From positions 1-42,687 of the forward strand of contig JADLBD010000219.1 in assembly GCA_020847975.1 (NCBI GenBank): 42,687 nucleotides of DNA, read 5' to 3'. The notes beneath the pieces were generated by a model. The model saw only the letters and a program-made list of their open reading frames with translations, searched no databases and was not told the origin of the DNA. Below are positions 1 to 7,730 of the stretch, piece after piece; the stretch's first letter is position 1; each line of letters begins with the position of its first letter. The DNA is from Bryobacterales bacterium (GTDB lineage Bacteria; Acidobacteriota; Terriglobia; Bryobacterales; Bryobacteraceae). The translations under genes and the position numbers were made by a program.

Positions 1-276
1 CCCCGTATCGAATCGCTTGCCTTCACCGGCGACAAGAACCCCGACGGCACTTACCCCGCCATCCTCACCGGACAAAACCTCGAAGTCATCGACAAAACCG
101 CCTGGGACCCCAACACCGGCCAGCAAGTCACCGAACTCCCCTCTCCGCTCGCCGGGCAACAACAGAAGCAATCCCTGCGCATCAACATGCCCTGGCCCTC
201 CCCATCTCCCAAAGCCCCCCTCTACATCTGGCTCCGCGGAGAATCCGGCGCCCGCCTCACCACCACCTGTTACTGA
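1..276 (+). CDS. C-terminal end of an unidentified protein (partial, 5' end outside window)
   Basis: Frame 1 is open from the first base and ends at TGA 274-276, giving about 91 residues of a C-terminus. The segment is rich in Pro, Thr and Gln and contains phrases such as FTGDKNPDGTYPAILTGQNLEVIDKTAWDP, which suggest a secreted beta-rich domain of the IPT/Ig type. I do not recognise a family. It stops only 4 bases before the stop codon of the convergent TonB receptor, so the two genes meet tail to tail with no room for a separate terminator. Codon use matches the neighbours (C in most third positions), which supports real coding. Confidence 0.55.
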   Translation, partial: PRIESLAFTGDKNPDGTYPAILTGQNLEVIDKTAWDPNTGQQVTELPSPLAGQQQKQSLRINMPWPSPSPKAPLYIWLRGESGARLTTTCY

Positions 277-280
277 TCGA

Positions 281-2749
281 TCACTTCTGCACCCGCCCCA
301 ACCACCGCACCCTCACGTTCAGCGCCCGCCCCGTCCCTCCATAAAACCGCATATACCCCGACGAGCTCATCACGTTGTTCACCGTGTCCGGATTCACGCG
401 GTTCGTAATGTCATTCGCCCCAAACCGCAGCGCCCAGCGGTTCCCCCTGAATACGAACCGCCGCTCCAGGTGCACGTTCAGCTCGAAGTAGAACGGAAAC
501 CGTATCGAGTTCACATCCCCGAAAATCCGCCCGTCATCCGTCCGCGCGCTGAACGGAAACCCCGTCCGCGCATCCACGGAGAACGCCAGCGCCCAATCCT
601 TGAGCAGCGGCAGATACCCCCACCCCAGCAGCCGGTGCGGCGAATCCCAGGGCATCGGCCCTACATTGTTCACCACCATGATCGGATCCTCCACGCTGAT
701 GTCCACCACCGTGTTGCTCAGCGCCCGCGACCGCGTGTAGCTCAACATCCATTCATATTGATTCCGGATGTTCTGCCGCGCCGTAATCGAAAACGAGTCG
801 AATGCATCCGTCCTGTAGTTCGAAAGGTCGAACAGCGAATCCACCACCCGCGCGTTCACCGCGGCCCATGCCGGAGGCGGCGCATCCGGCCTGTCATTCG
901 CATTCAAGTACGTGAACCCATCCCACCCTCTCCGCCGCAACATGTCCGCCCGGAACGAGAACCCGCCCGGCAGATGCCGCTCCAGACCCAAAGACCAGTT
1001 CTGAAACCGCGGCCGCGCCAGGTGCGGATTACGGATCTCGAACGTCGTCAGCGCCGGACCCCGCACCACATCCCCGTTCGGCCCGAAATAGGTCGCCAGC
1101 GCGTACTGATCGAACGGCCTCGTGAACAACCGCAGGTTAGTCGCGTCATACACCCGCGCATATCCCGCGTAAATCTTCATGTTCCCCTTCCGCCCCGGTG
1201 ACCACGCCGCCCCAATCCGCGGCGACAGGCTCCACGTATGCAGAATCCGCCCCCAGTCCGTCCGCGCGCCCGCCTCGATCAACACCCCCGGCGCAATCCG
1301 CCACGAATCCTGCACGTACGCCGCGGCTTCATCGTTGTCCCGCCCCAACAGCCCGCTCCCTCCGTAGACCGTTCGAAACGTGCGCTTCCCCGCCTCGCTG
1401 TAGTTCTCAAACCCTGTCCGCCGTACATCCTGCCAATACGTGACGTGATCCAGGTCCATCCCCGTCTTCAGTTGATGCTCGCCGAATGCCTTGAACCGCG
1501 GCGGAAACGAGTTCACCAGGATCTGATCCCGTCCCCCTTTCCGCACTCCGTCCATGAAGTAATTCCCCCGCTTGCCGTTCGCCGTGTAGATCAGCATCCC
1601 CTGGCCCTGCGGAATCTCCCGCCCGAATGTGCGGTTGGAAGCAAACCCCGCCTCCACCAGCCACCCGCGGGTCAGATAGATCTGATCCTTCACGTGCCAG
1701 AACCACTGCCGCGACCGCCGGTCGATCGTTGTCTCCACCGGATCAAGCGCGGTCAACCCTGTCCTCGCCGCATTGAAGGCATTCACCAGAAACCCCGCGT
1801 ACAGAATCTGCGACGGCGTCACGTTCACCTGCGCGTAGAGCAGGTTTCCCAGCCTCACTTGCGAATAGCGGTCCTGCCCCTTCGGCAGGTCTCTGATGAA
1901 GACCTGCGAATACTGGAAGTCCACCGTGTTCGAAAACCACGCCCTGTCCTTGAGGATCGGACCCGAAACCCCCACCCGAGGCGACCAGTCCCCAATGGTC
2001 CAGCCCTTGCGGTTCTCCAAACCCGGAACGAAGTTCGTGGCCGAGTAGCGCAACTGGTTGTCCCCCGCCTGCGTGTGTACCGCCAGCGTCCCTCCCGAGC
2101 CCTTCCCGTACTCCGCCGGCAAATGCCCGCTCGCAATTTCCACCGTCTGCACCGACTCGACGCTCAACCGCGTCTCCAGCCGCCCCGTCAGCGGATCGTT
2201 CAGGTTGAATCCATCCAGCGTATACAGCACCTGGTCTTCCGCCGACCCGTTCACGTGAATCCCGCCCCGGCTGTCCCGCACCACTCCCGGCATCATCCGT
2301 GCCGCCGCCTTGAAGTCATTCGTATTCGGATAGGGGATGTTGAGAATCTCCTCCCCGCGCATCGTCCGCGTCGAGTTCGTGGTGTCCATGTCCACCGTCT
2401 GCGTCTGCGCATGGACCTCCACCCTTTCCACCACCTCCCGCAGCGGCTCCAGCGTCAACGCGAGTTCTTCGCCCTCCGGCCCTACTTGCAGCGGTTTCAA
2501 CTGCGCCGGAAAGAAACCCTCATGCTCCGCCGTGACGCGGTACTCGCCCGGCGCCGGCAATGCCAGGGAAAAACGCCCTTGCGGGTCGCTGAACCCGAAC
2601 ACACGCTCCCCGCCTCCGTTGACCGCCGTGATCCGCGCACCCGCCACCGGAGCACGTGTCGGAGTCCACACCTGCCCGCTGAGCTTCGTCTCCGCGCACG
2701 CGGCGCCCGCAAGGCTGAGAGCCGCAACGGCCGCAAACAACTTCCGCAC
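281..2749 (-). CDS. TonB-dependent receptor with N-terminal carboxypeptidase-regulatory-like domain (Oar-like)
   Basis: An 822-residue outer-membrane receptor that would import an unknown substrate using TonB energy. Residues 1-19 are a signal peptide (MRKLFAAVAALSLAGAACA). Residues about 22-105 form a carboxypeptidase-regulatory-like beta sandwich (GARITAVNGGG, DPQGRFSLALPAPGEYRVTAEHEGF). Residues about 130-235 are the plug (GGIHVNGSAEDQVLYTLDGFNLNDPLTG). The remainder is barrel, rich in alternating aromatic strands. The start is GTG at 2749, with GAGGTT about 6 bases upstream and an in-frame TAG shortly before it, so no longer start is possible. At 822 residues it is clearly shorter than the three ~1,150-residue receptors elsewhere in the window and lacks their terminal Phe, so it belongs to a different subfamily. 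Substrate unknown. Confidence 0.9.
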   Translation of the reverse strand: MRKLFAAVAALSLAGAACAETKLSGQVWTPTRAPVAGARITAVNGGGERVFGFSDPQGRFSLALPAPGEYRVTAEHEGFFPAQLKPLQVGPEGEELALTLEPLREVVERVEVHAQTQTVDMDTTNSTRTMRGEEILNIPYPNTNDFKAAARMMPGVVRDSRGGIHVNGSAEDQVLYTLDGFNLNDPLTGRLETRLSVESVQTVEIASGHLPAEYGKGSGGTLAVHTQAGDNQLRYSATNFVPGLENRKGWTIGDWSPRVGVSGPILKDRAWFSNTVDFQYSQVFIRDLPKGQDRYSQVRLGNLLYAQVNVTPSQILYAGFLVNAFNAARTGLTALDPVETTIDRRSRQWFWHVKDQIYLTRGWLVEAGFASNRTFGREIPQGQGMLIYTANGKRGNYFMDGVRKGGRDQILVNSFPPRFKAFGEHQLKTGMDLDHVTYWQDVRRTGFENYSEAGKRTFRTVYGGSGLLGRDNDEAAAYVQDSWRIAPGVLIEAGARTDWGRILHTWSLSPRIGAAWSPGRKGNMKIYAGYARVYDATNLRLFTRPFDQYALATYFGPNGDVVRGPALTTFEIRNPHLARPRFQNWSLGLERHLPGGFSFRADMLRRRGWDGFTYLNANDRPDAPPPAWAAVNARVVDSLFDLSNYRTDAFDSFSITARQNIRNQYEWMLSYTRSRALSNTVVDISVEDPIMVVNNVGPMPWDSPHRLLGWGYLPLLKDWALAFSVDARTGFPFSARTDDGRIFGDVNSIRFPFYFELNVHLERRFVFRGNRWALRFGANDITNRVNPDTVNNVMSSSGYMRFYGGTGRALNVRVRWLGRVQK

Positions 2750-3060
2750 TGCTTCAACCTCGCGCTACGGCTGCGTTTGCGGCCTTTCCATTTCCCCTGC
2801 CGCCCCGCGCAGTCAATCCCCAAACGGCGGGCGGCGCGGCAGGCACACTGACCCATTCCATTCCAAATCCCCTTTTCCGAAGGATGGCTGTCAGTGTAAG
2901 GCCGAAGAATGCTCACCGGAAATACTGGAAGTTCTGTATAGAAGGCCTGCGCGAGAGCACAGTCACAAGCCGTGAAGATTTTTCCGCCATTCCGCCTGCT
3001 CCGCCGAACACCTTGCCGCGCAAATACTTGCGTCCCCCGTTGCCTGTCCAGCGTCTCACT
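2750..3060. other. Intergenic region upstream of the 822-residue receptor
   Basis: About 310 bases without a convincing gene. It must hold the promoter of the minus-strand receptor. A TATACA-like -10 can be read on the minus strand near 2935-2940, but no -35 sits at a normal distance, so I do not call a promoter. ORFs here are shadows of GC-rich third positions. Confidence 0.4.
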
Positions 3061-3071
3061 CATGCCGCGAT

Positions 3072-3612
3072 ACTCGACTGCCGGCGTGAGAGACTTGGGA
3101 GTGTCGGACGTCTACATCACTGCCCCAGCTCGTGGCACACGTCGCGCCGCGAAATATCGTCACCTGCTCCCACACATCGCCGTGGCAGGAGCGGCATCCC
3201 ACTTTCGTCCGGCGCGCCATCCATACCGCCGGAACTCGACAGTCGCCGCGAGATACTCGGGAGTGTCAGGCTCCGTCGCCTGCATCACTCCCCAGCTCGT
3301 GGCACACGTCGCGCCGCGAAATATCGTCACCTGCTCCCACACATCGCCCTGGCAGGAGCGGCATCCCACTTTAGTCCGGCGCGCATCCATATCGCCGGAA
3401 CTCGACGGTCGCCGCGAGATACTCGGGAGTGTCAGGCTCAGTCGCCTGCATCACTGCCCCAGCTCGTGGCACACGTTACACCGCTCCGCCGCGTGCCGCT
3501 CTTTGTGGCAATCCACGCACTCCTTCATCTTCGGCGCGCGAAACACCGTCACCTGTTCCTGCTCCCACACATCGCCATGGCAGGAGCGGCATTCCACTTT
3601 CGCCGCCGCATG
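3072..3612 (-). repeat. Tandem repeat of about 162-166 bp derived from the cytochrome gene 3' end (about three copies)
   Basis: A marker decamer (gagtgtcagg, or gagtgtcgga in the outer copy) occurs at 3099, 3261 and 3427, giving periods of 162 and 166 bp. Each unit contains the sequence around the CRSCH haem site, the GDVWEQ stretch and the CHELG end of the adjacent cytochrome. The innermost copy (to 3612) is the functional gene end. In the two downstream copies the segment encoding the fourth haem site is missing: the run after VTIFR joins directly to the CHELGQ-coding end, out of frame. The middle copy has also changed CRSCH to CRSCQ and lost one base before the stop. The outer copies are therefore non-coding relics of a partial duplication, together with their spacer. 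Confidence 0.8.
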
Positions 3613-3978
3613 CCTCGCGTGGCTGAAAAACACGAAGTCCGGCAGTTTGTAGACCCGCCGCGAAGGAATAGCCGCGCCGTACTCCTTGTGGCAGACCTGG
3701 CATTGCGACACCGCCGGAAAGCCCGCCGCCTCTTTCCGCTCCGCCCCGGCGTGGCATTGCTCGCACGCCATCTTCAGCGGCGCGTGCCGCTTGTGCGAAA
3801 ACGGCCCGTCACTCGCCGCCAGTGTCAGGGCAACGAGTAAGCCACCAAGGCATCGGAGAATGTCTCGTTGTATTTGTTGCCGCCTCCCGCGGCGATCACC
3901 ACAAACTGTTTCTTCGTCTTCTTTCCAACATAGGTCATCGGAGTCGCATGCGCACTTGCCGGCAATCGTGTTTCCCAC
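3451..3978 (-). CDS. Pentaheme c-type cytochrome (class III / c7-like), start uncertain
   Basis: An exported electron-transfer protein. Five CxxCH haem sites are visible in order: CEQCH, CQVCH, CRSCH, CVDCH and CNVCH. Distal His motifs (FSHKRHAPLK and FFSHARHAAAK) precede sites 1 and 3, which is typical of cytochrome c3/c7-type proteins. A signal-peptide-like stretch (ILRCLGGLLVALTLAAS) precedes DGPFSHKRH. No ATG, GTG or TTG lies near that stretch: the only standard start is GTG at 3978, which would add about 39 implausible residues and overlap the upstream dehydrogenase gene by 154 bases. An ATT at 3861 would give the expected signal peptide. The gene follows the PQQ dehydrogenase on the same strand and overlaps it, so the cytochrome is the likely electron acceptor of that enzyme. 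Confidence 0.75.
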   Translation of the reverse strand: MGNTIAGKCACDSDDLCWKEDEETVCGDRRGRRQQIQRDILRCLGGLLVALTLAASDGPFSHKRHAPLKMACEQCHAGAERKEAAGFPAVSQCQVCHKEYGAAIPSRRVYKLPDFVFFSHARHAAAKVECRSCHGDVWEQEQVTVFRAPKMKECVDCHKERHAAERCNVCHELGQ

Positions 3979-5672
3979 AGCAGCTTCCCGCTATCCTTAT
4001 CGAACGCCCGGAAGCGGCTGTCATTGGTCGCCCCGATAAACAGCACCCCTCCCGCGGTCACCACCGACCCGCCGATGTTCGATGTCCCCGTCGGTGGAAT
4101 CCCCTTCGCTGTCAGTTCGTCGAATGCTCCCAGCGTCACCTGCCACCGGAATTCGCCCTTGTCCAGATCGATTGCCGTCAAATGCCCCCATGGCGGCTTC
4201 TGGCATGGATAGCGGTTCTTGTCCCAGAACCGCCCGTACGCCGGACCCCGCGTCCGGTACGGTATCGCCGAACCCTCCGGACGCTTCACCATCCGCACCA
4301 GCATCCCGTTGTCTTGCGAGTTCACATACAATGTCCGCGTCTCCGGATCGTACGACGCCCCGCCCCAATTCGCTCCGCCGTTCGTCCCCGGAAACAGCAC
4401 TGTCGGCTTCTCCGATGCCGGTGTGAACAACTGCCCGAACTCTGCCCCCTCGATCAACTCCGCGCAAAATGCCCGCGATTCCGGTACATTCGTCAACTCC
4501 TCGGGCTTCATGCTCTGCCGCGCAAACGGCGGCGGCTTCACAGGAAACGGCTGTGTCGGCCACGCCTGTTCGCCCGGCATCCTGCTCGGGGGAACCGGCC
4601 TCTCCACCACATCGTAAACCGGCGTCCCCTTCATTCTGTCGAACAGGAACGTGAACCCAGTCTTCGTCACCTGCGCCACCGTGGGGACCAACCGCCCGTT
4701 CCTCTTCACCTCCACCAGCACCGGCTGCGCGGGCAGGTCGTAATCCCATACATTGTGGTGCACGGTCTGGAAATGCCACAGCCGTTTCCCTGTCGCCGCA
4801 TCCAACGCCACCAGCGAGTCGCCGAACAGGCCCATCCCTTTGCGGTCTCCGCCCCAGAAGTCTGTCGATGGCGAGGTCAGCGGCAGGAACACGATGCCCC
4901 GCTCCTCATCCACGCTCAGGATGGACCACGCGTTGGTCCCGCCTCGATTCTTCCACCCCTCCCCTTCCCACGTGTCATGCCCGAACTCACCCGGCTGCGG
5001 CACCGTATGGAATCGCCACACCAGCTTCCCCGTCAATGCATCGAACGCCCGCACATCCCCGCTCGGACCTTGCGGCTCCCCGTCCGGCACAATCGACCCG
5101 CAGATCACCAGGTTCCTATACATCGCCGGCGGCGAGGTCATCCCGTAGCTCTCGCTCCCGCCCGGAATCAGCATCCCTTCCTTCAAATCCACCTTCCCCT
5201 TGTTGCCGAAGCCCGCCGCCGGCTCGCCCGAATTCGCATCGATGGCGAACAGATCCCCATCGAGCGTGCCGTAATACAGCCGCTTTTGCCGCCCGTCCGT
5301 CCAATACGCCGCCCCGCGATGAATGAACAGGTTCCGCGACACCGTGCGGCTGATCTTCGGATCGAAGGCCCATTTCTGCTGCCCCGTATCCGCATCAAGC
5401 GCGATCAGCCGGTTGAACGCCGTGGTGAAATAGAGCACTCCATCCACCATCAGAGGCGTGGCCTCGAAGGCGCTCCGCACGGGAAACTCTTTCCCGTCGC
5501 TCACATCGCCCGTGTGGAACGTCCATGCCGCCTTCAGCCGCCCCACGTTCGTGCGGTCAATCTGCTTCAGCCGCGAATACTTCTGCCCTCCCGGGCTCCC
5601 GGCGTAGCTATGCCATTCCTGCGCGCCCGCCCACGGCGCGCACACCAGCAGCAAATAAAGAATCCGGTGCAT
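3825..5672 (-). CDS. PQQ-dependent dehydrogenase (quinoprotein alcohol/glucose dehydrogenase type)
   Basis: A 615-residue periplasmic quinoprotein that would oxidise an alcohol or sugar using pyrroloquinoline quinone. The signal peptide is residues 1-17 (MHRILYLLLVCAPWAGA). The mature protein opens with EWHSYAGSPGGQKYSRLKQI, the usual start of the eight-bladed propeller. Typical blade motifs follow: ATPLMVDGVLYF, RLIALDADTGQQKWAF, GDLFAIDANSG, and near the C-terminus TAGGVLFIGATNDSRFRAFDKDSGKLLWE. There is no fused cytochrome domain, so electrons need a separate acceptor, and the overlapping pentaheme cytochrome fits that role. Length is normal for soluble members. The substrate cannot be told from sequence. 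The gene is divergent from the Gfo/Idh/MocA gene, with 106 bases between them. Confidence 0.9.
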   Translation of the reverse strand: MHRILYLLLVCAPWAGAQEWHSYAGSPGGQKYSRLKQIDRTNVGRLKAAWTFHTGDVSDGKEFPVRSAFEATPLMVDGVLYFTTAFNRLIALDADTGQQKWAFDPKISRTVSRNLFIHRGAAYWTDGRQKRLYYGTLDGDLFAIDANSGEPAAGFGNKGKVDLKEGMLIPGGSESYGMTSPPAMYRNLVICGSIVPDGEPQGPSGDVRAFDALTGKLVWRFHTVPQPGEFGHDTWEGEGWKNRGGTNAWSILSVDEERGIVFLPLTSPSTDFWGGDRKGMGLFGDSLVALDAATGKRLWHFQTVHHNVWDYDLPAQPVLVEVKRNGRLVPTVAQVTKTGFTFLFDRMKGTPVYDVVERPVPPSRMPGEQAWPTQPFPVKPPPFARQSMKPEELTNVPESRAFCAELIEGAEFGQLFTPASEKPTVLFPGTNGGANWGGASYDPETRTLYVNSQDNGMLVRMVKRPEGSAIPYRTRGPAYGRFWDKNRYPCQKPPWGHLTAIDLDKGEFRWQVTLGAFDELTAKGIPPTGTSNIGGSVVTAGGVLFIGATNDSRFRAFDKDSGKLLWETRLPASAHATPMTYVGKKTKKQFVVIAAGGGNKYNETFSDALVAYSLP

Positions 5673-5727
5673 CGTTCCACCTCACATGAAACCCGATAGA
5701 ATATCACCTGCCGTGATCCCTCGCCGG

Positions 5728-5754
5728 TTGACTCGAGCAGGAGTAGAATAAAGT
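5728..5754 (+). promoter_or_regulatory. Possible sigma-70 promoter of the Gfo/Idh/MocA gene
   Basis: TTGACT at 5728-5733 and TAAAGT at 5749-5754 are good -35 and -10 matches, but the spacer is only 15 bases. The hexamers are the same as in one of the receptor promoters (29120-29148), where the spacer is 17. A TATAAT at 5761-5766 lies too close to the ribosome-binding site AAGGAG (5768-5773) to be the -10 of a leadered message. Confidence 0.3.
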
Positions 5755-5778
5755 CACATTTATAATTAAGGAGCCCTC

Positions 5779-7065
5779 ATGGAAGCTAATAAAGATCACC
5801 TGTCCCGCAGGTCCTTCCTTCGCAACTCCTCCGCCGCTACCGCCGGGGTCGCCGCTTTTCAGATCATTCGCCCCGAACTTGTCCGCGGAGCCGGTAAGGA
5901 AAAGCTCAAAGCCGGTCTTGTCGGCTGCGGCGGGCGCGGCCGGCAGGCCGTCATTGACCTGATGAAAGGTTCGGAAAATGTCGACGTGGTCGCCCTTGCC
6001 GACATCTTCGAGGACAAACTGGAAGGCAACCTGCGCTGGATGAGGGAGCAGCATCCGCAATTCGCCGGCCGCATCAACGTCGGCCCGGAACACCGCTTCA
6101 TCGGATTCGATGCCTATAAGAAGCTGGTGAATTCCGACATCGACATCGTCATGCTGGCCACGCCTCCCGGCTACCGCCCGGCCCACTTCGAGGCGGCCAT
6201 CGAGGCGAAGAAGCATGTCTTCTGCGAAAAACCCTTCGGCACCGATCCGGCCGGCGTGCGCCGCTTCATGGCTGCGGCAAAGAAATCGGAAGAGCTCAAG
6301 CTCACCGTCGTTTCCGGCGCGCAGCGGCGCTTCCAGAAGGAGTACGTGGACACCGTCGGCCGCATCCACAACGGCGGCATCGGCGACGTGACCGCCCTCT
6401 ACGCCTACTGGGTCGGCACCCCCGTGCTCCAGCAGAAGGAGCGCGACCCCAAGTGGGGCGACATGACCTGGGAACACCGCAACTGGTACTCCTATGTGTG
6501 GATCTGCGGCGACCAGGTGGTGGAACAGCACCTCCACAACATCGACGTCTGCAACTGGGTCATGGGAACGCATCCCGTAAAAGTGTGGGCCAGCGGCGGC
6601 CGCGCCTGGCGCCCGAACGAGGAACTCTACGGCAATATCTACGATCACCTCAGCGCCGACTTCGAATACGCGAACGGCGTGCGCCTGTCGAGCTACTGCC
6701 GCCAATACCCGCGCGAGAAGAACATCTACGGCAACGTGAGCGAACTCGTCGTCGGAACCAGGGGCAAGTTCGACAGCCTTTCCTTCCGCGGAGCCCGGCT
6801 GCCCAGCGGCAACCCCTACGAGCATGAACACACCGCGCTCATCAACTCCATTCGCGGAGACGGGCCTTATATCAACCACGCGATGACCGTCGCCGAAAGC
6901 ACGCTCACCTGCATCATGGCCCGCGAAGCCGCTTACTCGGGCGAAGAGATCACCTGGGACCGCATCATGAACTCCCAGCTCGACCTCCAGCCCAAGGAAT
7001 TCGGCTACGACGTGAAGATCGGGATGACTCCCATCCCCGTGCCCGGAAAATACAAATTGATCTGA
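5779..7065 (+). CDS. Tat-exported Gfo/Idh/MocA family oxidoreductase
   Basis: A 428-residue NAD(P)-dependent oxidoreductase of the Gfo/Idh/MocA family, expected to act on a sugar or cyclitol derivative. Residues 9-16 (SRRSFLRN), followed by a hydrophobic Ala-rich stretch, form a twin-arginine signal, so the enzyme is probably exported folded with its cofactor. The Rossmann motif GLVGCGGRGRQ lies at about residues 46-56, followed by the ADIFEDKL region. The family signature CEKPFGTDPAGVRR lies near residue 150. The substrate domain has WICGDQVVEQHLHNIDVCNW, which contains the His usually used in catalysis. Start ATG 5779 is well supported by AAGGAG at 5768-5773. Such Tat-tagged members are common in Acidobacteriota and Planctomycetota. 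Confidence 0.9.
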   Translation: MEANKDHLSRRSFLRNSSAATAGVAAFQIIRPELVRGAGKEKLKAGLVGCGGRGRQAVIDLMKGSENVDVVALADIFEDKLEGNLRWMREQHPQFAGRINVGPEHRFIGFDAYKKLVNSDIDIVMLATPPGYRPAHFEAAIEAKKHVFCEKPFGTDPAGVRRFMAAAKKSEELKLTVVSGAQRRFQKEYVDTVGRIHNGGIGDVTALYAYWVGTPVLQQKERDPKWGDMTWEHRNWYSYVWICGDQVVEQHLHNIDVCNWVMGTHPVKVWASGGRAWRPNEELYGNIYDHLSADFEYANGVRLSSYCRQYPREKNIYGNVSELVVGTRGKFDSLSFRGARLPSGNPYEHEHTALINSIRGDGPYINHAMTVAESTLTCIMAREAAYSGEEITWDRIMNSQLDLQPKEFGYDVKIGMTPIPVPGKYKLI

Positions 7066-7127
7066 TTTTGTTTCCGCCAAACCGCAAAGCGCTATCCTGA
7101 TCAGAGTCATCCAAAAGCCATCGGGAG

Positions 7128-7496
7128 GTGCGTCTGTCAGCCTATCTCTGGATTGCCCTCGGAAGCGCGCTGGGGGGCATGGCGCGTTTCTGGCTGGGTA
7201 AGGAAATCACCAGCTACTACGGAAGCGCGTTCCCCTGGGGAACATTCACCATCAACGTGCTGGGCAGCTTCGTCATCGGCTTTGCCTCCAACTGGTCCCA
7301 GCACGACACGGTCCGGCTGCTCGTCATGGTCGGGGTTTGCGGTGGATTTACGACATTCTCCTCCTTTAGTCTGGAAACGCTGGCCCTGCTGCGAATGGGA
7401 GCCTGGCAGCGCGGGGGCGCGTACATGCTGGCATCGGTAGGGGTTTGCGTGATTTCGACGGTGTTGGGGAGCCTGGCGGGGCGGCGGATGGTCTAA
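7128..7496 (+). CDS. crcB: FluC/CrcB fluoride channel
   Basis: A 122-residue inner-membrane protein that exports fluoride by passive conduction and acts as an antiparallel dimer. The family motifs are clear: GGMARFWLG in helix 1, FPWGTFTINVLGSFVIGF (the conserved Asn-bearing segment), and GGFTTFSSFSLE, which holds the Phe box and the TTFS motif. Four transmembrane helices are apparent and the length is normal. Start choice is uneven: the GTG at 7128 overlaps the last base of the best ribosome-binding site (GGGAGG, 7123-7128), so initiation at the CTG at 7134 is an alternative that removes two residues. The gene lies 62 bases after the Gfo/Idh/MocA gene on the same strand. Confidence 0.92.
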   Translation: MRLSAYLWIALGSALGGMARFWLGKEITSYYGSAFPWGTFTINVLGSFVIGFASNWSQHDTVRLLVMVGVCGGFTTFSSFSLETLALLRMGAWQRGGAYMLASVGVCVISTVLGSLAGRRMV

Positions 7497-7730
7497 GGTC
7501 CGTCGAAAAAGACGTTTGTACGCGCCATCGCCTACAGGCCCGCCGCGGCCCTTTTCTTTCCTCCACTTTCGAACTTTGCCGCCGTTTGCCATCGTAACCA
7601 CAATGTCATACACATCAGACGGATTCCTCCACCTCCCTGCTTCTTGCCTACCTTCCTCTACTTCTCCTAGGACGATCTCTCCATCTTCCTCCCGGCCTAC
7701 TCCTCCGATCTCTGATCTGGAGACTATGTA
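7497..7730 (+). other. Pyrimidine-rich leader upstream of the sigma-54 activator
   Basis: The 234-base gap contains no gene. From about 7621 to 7717 the plus strand is strongly C/T-biased (many TCC, CTCC and CTTCC runs), unlike the surrounding DNA, and could form an unstructured leader. It ends in GGAG at 7719-7722, the ribosome-binding site for the ATG at 7731. No convincing -24/-12 or sigma-70 promoter is visible. Confidence 0.4.

Noticed and set aside
17..2851. Long plus-strand open frames opposite the 822-residue receptor
   Set aside because: Pro/Arg/His-rich translations with no domains; they are frames opened by GC-rich third positions of the minus-strand gene.
3160..3390. Small minus-strand frame carrying CRSC and GDVWEQ
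   Set aside because: Part of the degenerate repeat; the haem motif is broken (CRSCQ) and the frame leaves the cytochrome sequence after a few residues.
7066..7127. Fluoride riboswitch upstream of crcB
   Set aside because: A stretch like CCGCCAAACCGC recalls part of the motif, but the 5' GGCGATG-type strand and pseudoknot partners are not present.
7497..7730. Sigma-54 -24/-12 promoter for the activator itself
   Set aside because: No TGGCAC-N5-TTGC match found in the gap.
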